DNA of 64,000 nucleotides from Pseudomonas berkeleyensis (GTDB lineage Bacteria; Pseudomonadota; Gammaproteobacteria; Pseudomonadales; Pseudomonadaceae). Position 1 is the first letter of the stretch. Each line of letters begins with the position of its first letter. A program made the position numbers and the translations under genes. Below are positions 63,778 to 64,000 of this stretch, one piece after another. The notes below the pieces were generated by a model, which saw only the letters and a program-made list of their open reading frames with translations, was not told the origin of the DNA and made no database searches. The DNA lies in the NCBI RefSeq assembly GCF_014109765.1, contig NZ_CP059139.1, forward strand, positions 2,546,001 to 2,610,000. The letters run 5' to 3'.

Positions 63778-64000
63778 CTACAGTCGCCGGTCTTTTTCGA
63801 GCAGTACGGCGAATGCGTCCAGGCTCAGCAGGAATGAGGACTTCGCATTGCCCTGGGTATCGTCGCGGCGGTGGATGTAGTGATGCTCTGGCGCTCCGCT
63901 TTCGATCAATCCAGCAAGGGTGACGAAAGGCAGGCTGTAGATGCCGGCCAGGTAGTCGACGCGGCCGTACTTCGACTCCGTTTGCGTCCAATCCACCCAG
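63778..64000 (-). CDS. hypothetical protein, 5' end outside the window
   Basis: About 73 residues of the C-terminal part are visible (SKYGRVDYLAGIYSLPFVTL, ending LLEKDRRL). The frame stays open through the window edge, so the true start is probably further along. I do not recognise the family. It lies upstream of hemN in the same direction, with the Anr box in the gap. Confidence 0.6.
   Translation of the reverse strand, partial: WVDWTQTESKYGRVDYLAGIYSLPFVTLAGLIESGAPEHHYIHRRDDTQGNAKSSFLLSLDAFAVLLEKDRRL

Overview
The window is bacterial chromosome, almost certainly Pseudomonas. It is GC-rich and densely coded on both strands. It carries Pseudomonas-typical families (DUF3509, DUF2790, an Anr regulator, Ohr/OhrR) and the conserved orders dnaX-ybaB-recR and apt-anr-hypothetical-hemN. 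As I recall, these flank an acyl-CoA dehydrogenase, an SDR and a flavin monooxygenase in P. aeruginosa in the same order. The species cannot be fixed by eye; a P. mendocina/oleovorans-type strain is plausible. I saw no tRNA, rRNA, CRISPR array, transposase or integrase gene.

Region 1 (1-14871) is an accessory catabolic cluster. It has an outer-membrane DUF1302/DUF1329 pair, an acyl-CoA synthetase, a Tat-tagged fumarylacetoacetase-family hydrolase and an extradiol-type dioxygenase. It also has two TetR regulators, two tandem ACMSD-like amidohydrolases, an old-yellow-enzyme oxidoreductase, an MhpA-like aromatic hydroxylase and a PhyH-family dioxygenase. My reading is uptake of a hydrophobic alkylated (hydroxy)aromatic, decarboxylation and hydroxylation, meta-cleavage, hydrolysis, and activation of the released acid to its CoA ester. 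The second amidohydrolase has lost three of its predicted active-site residues.

Region 2 (14973-35487) is the most striking part. A luciferase-type monooxygenase, two flavin reductases, an aldehyde dehydrogenase, an alpha/beta hydrolase and a succinate-semialdehyde dehydrogenase match the gene set of the trigonelline (N-methylnicotinate) pathway described in Acinetobacter baylyi (tgnA-E). Around them are a Pot-type ABC importer, a BCCT betaine carrier, two chemoreceptors, a second ribB-type flavin-synthesis gene, a Nudix hydrolase, a GntR regulator and three small proteins of unknown role. Six near-identical copies of a 15-bp operator (TGGTATACCATAATA) sit at every promoter region of this block except in front of gntR. 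They tie sensing, import, flavin supply and catabolism into one regulon.

Region 3 (35544-42737) is mainly core genome: two DUF3509 proteins, dnaX, ybaB, recR, a putative HExxH metallopeptidase, an acyl-CoA dehydrogenase and an AraC regulator. Region 4 (43051-48222) holds a small membrane protein, an ABM-fold protein and a gamma-glutamyl-putrescine-type polyamine operon (puuB-puuR-puuA-spuC-like). Region 5 (48372-54796) has an esterase, the ohr/ohrR peroxide pair, small envelope proteins, YceH, and a TetR-SDR-isomerase unit. Region 6 (54996-64000) holds an SDR and flavin monooxygenase operon with a divergent TetR regulator, a PF10118 protein, a voltage-gated-like channel with an Asp in its selectivity filter, apt, anr, a coiled-coil protein and hemN with an Anr box.
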